The notes below the pieces were generated by a model that was not told the DNA's origin, ran no database searches, and saw only the letters and a list, made by a program, of their open reading frames with translations. From Rhytidiadelphus loreus (Eukaryota; Streptophyta; Bryopsida; Hypnales; Hylocomiaceae), in assembly GCA_947034895.1 (NCBI GenBank), contig OX344761.1, positions 79,377,839-79,441,838 on the forward strand: DNA of 64,000 nt, in the 5' to 3' direction. The translations under genes were made by a program, and so were the position numbers. Below are positions 59,170 to 64,000 of the stretch, piece by piece. Every line of letters begins with the position of its first letter. Positions within the stretch are counted from its first letter, which is position 1.

Positions 59170-60840
59170 AAAGATGTTGATTATGGTCTGAAAAAACACC
59201 ATAGAGTCATTAGGTGTCTGTTATGGGTCATTTGACATCTATGGGTTGTTTTACCTTATATGGGTCCATGGGACTATTAGTTGGGAAGTGAGTGTTAGTT
59301 AAGGTAAAACTGCATGAAAATGAGTTTGAAAAAAACAATTGAGCATTGTTTCTATTGTTAAGTTTTGCCTAATTTGGTGTTAGATGTTATTGGAAGTGCA
59401 AAGAGGCTTTTAGATTTTCTTCTTATATATATTTTTGGACACCTTATGAATAAACTATGAGTTTTCAAAGTGTTGAAGATAGATGTACCTAAAAGCACAC
59501 ATTGGCTCTCATGAATCGAGATTGTACATTTTTGGCAAGAATCTACAAGGGGGGTATAGAGGGTTTCACAAATAGGTGCGTTTACCTTGGTTGTACTATG
59601 TAAATTGATTTGATCATTGGCATTGAATACAAAAACACATACAAAATACATACGAAAACCATTAATCCATTTTGTTTGTTGACAAGATTCATTCTAGAAA
59701 ATACAAAGAGGAGTGAGGTGGAAAAATTAACCAGGCATGACGGCGATGGATGAACTTGTGTACAAATACATATTTGTATTCACATGGATGGCTCACATAC
59801 AAATCAAAGGGGTCAATCAAACTAGAATTAATAAATAACCACATGAGTGAGTTTTTTGATGGATTATCCACTTAGAAGATATGTTATACATTCACTTCAT
59901 ATAAAAAATATATAAGGATAGTACTTGTGCATTAATTGGCAGCATGAGAGATAGTTATCTTTGATATTTATAGCAATTTTACCCAATGTCAATCCATTGA
60001 GATTACACTATAAGAACCCGTGTTTTAGGTGATGTTTAATATAACAATTGATGCTTAAGTTGATGGATTTTATGTGACGTCAAATCTAACAACCCAATCA
60101 AGCATACCAAATTTCACTTTCAAAAAAGCAAAATTCCATTTTGGGTGAATTTTTAAAGTCAATTTTCATGCTTTTCCATCATTTTTTTATTGAAAACAAT
60201 TGGTTATGAATTTTTTAACTCAATTGCATAGATATATAGGGAACATCTATGTGCACATCTTTCATATTACACTCCCTATTAAGTAACAAAAATATAACCT
60301 AGGAAGAGTTCAATGTGAGATGTCACATGACCAAGCTTTGTAAAATAGATATCTTTATATTTTAACTAGATTTTGTTATTTGACCCTCATTCTATAACTC
60401 ATTTTTTACATTTGAGCATAATGGTACAATTACCTTGCCATTTGAAGTCTAATTACGATAACAAGATACACTTTATTTTCCAAAATGAGGGCATTGTCAC
60501 CCCAACATTGAAATATCTATGGAGGGAATTGTGAAACTTTTTTGGAGATGCTTGTTGAAGGAAATATGTGCGTATGGATGTTTCCTACATATCCCTGCAA
60601 TTGAATATAAAAAAAATAATCACTAATGTTTTTCAACGAATTATCATGTAAAACCATGAAAATTAAATGAAAAAATTCACCGAAAATGGAGTTTTGTTTT
60701 TCCAAAACTGAAATTTGGTGCACTTGATTGTGATTGCATAAAAATTGAATGTTAATTATGCAAGACGAAAAATGCCAATATTTATTTTATATTATGCAAA
60801 ATTCTTTGAATGGCAAATGAATTACACCCCCATTATCTCA
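59170..60840. other. Intergenic, no gene seen
   Basis: AT-rich DNA between the last MITE and the SYT7 promoter. The region near 59195-59300 has TTACCTTA and AAGGTAAAA motifs, possibly a decayed AAGGTA-ended MITE. Confidence 0.4.
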
Positions 60841-62407
60841 AAGTAATTGACTCCCAGAGTATCTTACTTCAACGTTCATCTGCTCCATTTAACTTACCTT
60901 GCCCCTCCGTCCCCCAAAAGAAGGAAAGAAAAAGAAAACACTTTCGGGACTTGCAGGGTACCCGGAATCCTAACGTTGAAACGGTGGACGGAACGGGTCG
61001 ACCCGCCAAAACACCGGGACGGGCGGCGTGGATGGGAACTCCCGCGATCCCAGGAAAAGCGGGCCAAAGCCTTACGGTAGGATCGTTCCAGGAGAGTCTC
61101 GGCTGCGCCACCAGCAGTAGTTGCAGTAGCAGTTCCAGCACTTCCAGCTTTCCATTAGATTTTTCCTACCTCGGGCCCCGGCATTGCCGTTGCTCGATCC
61201 GTCCCCCGCGTGCTGCGACTCAAGGAGCCTCGCTCGCCGTTTTCCTGACTGTTTTGATCAAACGCGGGCGCCATTTCATTTGTTGGAACCCTTGGCAGTC
61301 GGTGGTACTGTTGTGGCCGGGGTAGCCGCGTTGGATGCATTCATGTCCTGCCAAAAAATCGCCTCGAGGTAAGGTAAAAATCTCCGTGCCGCAGAAATTT
61401 AGGCGAGGATCTGAGCTTGTAGACTCTGTCTGAAGTGACCATTTTTTCTTTTTTGGAGTCAAGGTATGCAGATCTTTTAGATCTCACGAGTGTCGAGTTT
61501 AGTGTTTGTAATAATATTAATGCCGGGTAGCGTAATGGAGTGCTTCATTTTTGTGATGTTGGCTAGGTTGTGAGCTATTTGAAGTAGACTGGGAGGTATT
61601 GGTGCTGTGTGCAGAATTTGCATTTCTTGAGAGGATTTGGAGAGGTGTGCGTGGAGAGTTGCTTGTTTGTGCATTTGCTCTTTAAAAATAGGATATAGTT
61701 GTATACTTGAATTTCTGCAGTCATGGAGTGTTTGCAGTTCAAGTTTTTATGTCTTTTTAGATCTATTGAGTGTCAGGGCAAGTAGACGGAAGTTGCCATG
61801 TTTTAGACTAATGAAAATGCGGGGTAGCGCAATGGTGTGCTTCGTGTTTTCGATGTGAGCTAGGTTTCGATCTTTTTGAAGTAGAGCGGGAGGTTGTGAT
61901 TTTGTTTGTGCAAGGGTATTTGTGCAACTTGAAGGTGTAATTTGCAGATTCTGGGAGGTTTTAGGGATGCTTGCGGATAGAGTAGTTTGTTTGAGCAGTT
62001 TTCATGTAAAATAAGGAATTAGTAGGGTACACTAGAATTTCTGCAGGTGTGGATAGTTGATCTCGTCATCCATAATTCTTAGTCTATATTTCTTCTTTTG
62101 CGTAACAGGCAACAGGCGGCTCTGGAGAGATCCCGTTAAGGATTCAAGATTTGAGCTATGTCGTGGCGGGCATCCACTTCTGCCTTGGTGGCCATGTAGT
62201 CAGCATGAGCGCAGCAGTTTTCAGCAAGACCTAGTGAGCGACTCTTCGTATTGAGGGCCCCTGTCGTGAAGGGAACCTTAGTTTTTAGTGATGCAACCAT
62301 AGTGAAGAAGGCTGGGGGCACCTGACTTGGACGTGACGAAGTCAAGGGGCTGCATATCAGTGATTAATACAACGGGGACGTGCTTCTTTGGATCACAGAT
62401 TGCCAAC
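60840..62407 (+). promoter_or_regulatory. SYT7 promoter and 5' leader, with candidate leader intron
   Basis: The stretch 60890-61370 is much richer in G, C and CpG than the flanking DNA, as expected for a promoter and first exon. A good splice donor (CTCGAG-GTAAGG) follows at 61369. A matching acceptor (GCGTAACAG) ends at 62108, so a leader intron of about 740 bp is likely. Open frames in the GC-rich part (for example 60810-61325) overlap on several frames and strands and show no recognisable protein, so I treat them as chance. Upstream ATGs exist in the leader and could affect translation. The transcription start is not resolved. Confidence 0.5.
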
Positions 62408-63908
62408 ATGGTGCTCGCCGGGCTTTTTTTCGGGTTTCTGGTTGGGGTGGGACTTGTTGCCGGATTAAAATATGTGATGGACAAACGGAGCAAGAGCAGA
62501 ATTCAGAAGGTGACTAGTCATAAGGATTCTCTCCCCGAGAAAAACCTGTCTCTCTTTTCGTGCTTCCTTCTCTGTGAATTCTGATTGTGGTATCCGAGAT
62601 AACAGTGGGACATTTCTCATCCAGGACAAGCGAGTTGTGTTACCTTCTTCTGCATAACAATCGTCCTTCACTTGTTCTTCGGTGTAGCTGAATGTAATTT
62701 TTATAATGTAATTTATTAAGTCGCATGCAAGGTTGAATGTTTTCTTCTCGGGTCGAATATTGCGTCGTTTAGTATGCCTCGCACAGTGGTTTTACAGTCG
62801 CACTGTGGGCGACTTGTCACATTCCCCTTTTTGTAGGGAGTGATGTTATTTGTTCCTCTCTACATTTTGTTTTCCTCTTTGCTTGTCAGTTCGTCTATTG
62901 TTGTGATTTACGTGCATCTTGTCGGAGCTGAGTATTGGTATTTGTAGTCACTAAATTGGAACTTTTTAGTACAAACCTTTGCAAGGGCGATTGTTCTGAG
63001 ATAATCGTTTTGTGGTTATTTCCATGGCAGGCTACTGGGATTGAGCTACTCAACCTTATAGATATTGTGGACCTCAAGAAGCTCTGTGGAACAAGCTATC
63101 CAAGCCACATTGCAATCTTAGAGTTCGAGAAGGTACTAACGTATTCGTTTGCTGTTATTTTCAGTTTTTTTCTTCTTCCCTTTTTTTCTAATGAGAGTTT
63201 TCCCCATTGTTTGAGAATGTAAATATTTTACCGTTTAGTCTGATGTACAGAGTCTTCTATCATTGGTCTTAACTTGGAGGCGTTCTTTGAGCTAGAAGTC
63301 TGATCTTTTCATTTTGTAAGACTGACGTCTATTCGGTGATTTGAACAGGTGGGCTGGTTAAACAAAACTCTGGTGAAATTTTGGCCATTTGTTGTACAGG
63401 TACGGACCTGTTACATGTTCCATAATTTTTAGATCTTAAGCACCCTTGCAATTAAGTTTGCTTTGTGTAATCTATCTTTTCAGCTTTTCTAGAAGATTTT
63501 GGTTCAAGAAAGATTTAGTCCATGATTCGACTTTTATACTATTGTGAGTGTGCAGGCCGCTGAAGAATTGGTGAAGATGAAACTCGAACCAATGTTGAAG
63601 GCATACACTCCTATTGGGATATCGTCCCTCAAACTGGATAAGTTTCATCTTGGAAAAATTCCACCTCAGATTGATGGTAAGGCCTGACCGCCTGAGTTTT
63701 GTCCAGTGTTGTTCTTGAGAATCTTTGTGCTGTTTTCATGTTTTACTTGTAGGTTGATGGTGACAGTGATTTTATCTTCTCTTGTCCAGGAATTAAAATA
63801 CAGAGGTTGCGAGAATCTCAAGTGCATATGGATTTGGATTTCAAGTGGGGCGGAGATGGCGATATCGTACTTAACATTGGTGTTATGGGCACCGAATTGC
63901 CTGTTCAG
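62408..63908 (+). CDS. SYT7: Synaptotagmin/SMP-domain ER membrane tether, SYT7/CLB (NTMC2T4) type, 5' part
   Basis: Five coding exons join in phase: 62408-62509, 63031-63132, 63349-63399, 63556-63676 and 63790-63908, giving 165 residues before the window ends inside the next intron. An N-terminal hydrophobic anchor (residues about 2-20) is followed by a basic stretch, KRSKSRIQK. Then come DLKKLCG, VGWLNKTLVKFWPF and AAEELVKMKLEPMLKAY, and the start of the SMP lipid-transfer domain with FKWGGDGDIVLNIGV. This order matches Arabidopsis CLB/NTMC2T4 better than SYT1. Family members sit in the ER membrane, bridge to the plasma membrane or other organelles through C-terminal C2 domains, and move lipids through the SMP tube. 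The C2 domains would lie beyond 64000. The ATG at 62408 (GCCAACATGG context) was chosen because the anchor begins there, although the frame is open upstream to at least 62327. Confidence 0.9.
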
Positions 63909-64000
63909 GTGCTTGGAAATTGATTATCGACAACTTTATGTGGTGATCCGAACTTGCTTGCTCTTCATCTTGCTGATGATTGGAAGTACAGCGAAATTTT

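Noticed and set aside
60810..61325. 171-codon open frame upstream of SYT7
   Set aside because: It lies in GC-rich promoter and leader sequence where frames on both strands are open together, shows serine runs and no recognisable domain, and is followed by a leader-intron donor.

Overview
The window is nuclear DNA of a land plant. It is AT-rich, introns are mostly 50 to 900 bp with GT-AG borders, and the three intact genes belong to families in their plant form. I cannot name the species. The short introns, the low gene density and a degenerate protein kinase of a type I associate with non-flowering land plants make a bryophyte, fern or other non-angiosperm more likely than a flowering plant, but that is inference. 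I saw no LTR retrotransposon.

Three protein-coding genes can be reconstructed exon by exon. (1) ARP6 (21300-25713, minus, 10 exons, 450 residues) encodes the actin-related subunit of the SWR1 complex that deposits histone H2A.Z. Its first intron carries decayed tandem copies of the end of exon 1. (2) A rhomboid intramembrane protease with a C-terminal UBA domain, of the RBL15 type (38678-44172, minus, 12 exons, 415 residues), has its catalytic Ser and His and includes a 33-nt micro-exon. (3) The 5' part of a plant synaptotagmin/SMP-domain protein of the SYT7/CLB (NTMC2T4) type (62408 to the window end, plus) is an ER membrane tether with lipid-transfer fold; five coding exons are visible and the rest lies beyond the window. 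A fourth locus (31495-33034, minus) is a protein-kinase pseudogene with five stops and one frameshift. The three genes do unrelated jobs and share no operon-like organisation.

The rest is mostly short non-autonomous DNA transposons. Family 1: elements of about 870-950 bp, plus 206-220 bp miniatures, that begin CCC(C)TAA and end TTAGGG(G), with TTAA at both junctions (841-1794, 3785-4650, 4728-5647, 8042-8935, 13517-14456, 20580-20799, 27617-28557, 40961-41166, 55529-55748). Family 2: elements of about 226 bp with long inverted ends and perfect 8-bp target duplications (37614-37842, 55831-56055, 58263-58488). Family 3: elements of 137-411 bp with AAGGTAG ends beside TA (5731-6141, 15496-15632, 16739-17040, 47498-47908, 49930-50288, 50449-50857, 58756-59165). 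One relative (10908-12279) is split by a Tourist/Harbinger-like insertion with a TAA duplication. Family 4: elements of about 290 bp with CATTAG ends and an AT-rich core (14905-15186, 46500-46792, 49045-49341). There is also a 2.17-kb CACTA-like element (34759-36927) with TAG duplications and a 5'-truncated LINE-like insertion (56949-57400) with a 16-bp duplication.

Several perfect or near-perfect foldbacks (7621-7701, 9598-9961, 19804-19912, 50859-50940) could give rise to small RNAs. The most unusual signals are the TTAA-flanked family, whose ends recall piggyBac, and the partial-exon tandem array in ARP6. All calls come from reading the sequence; no database search or alignment program was run.
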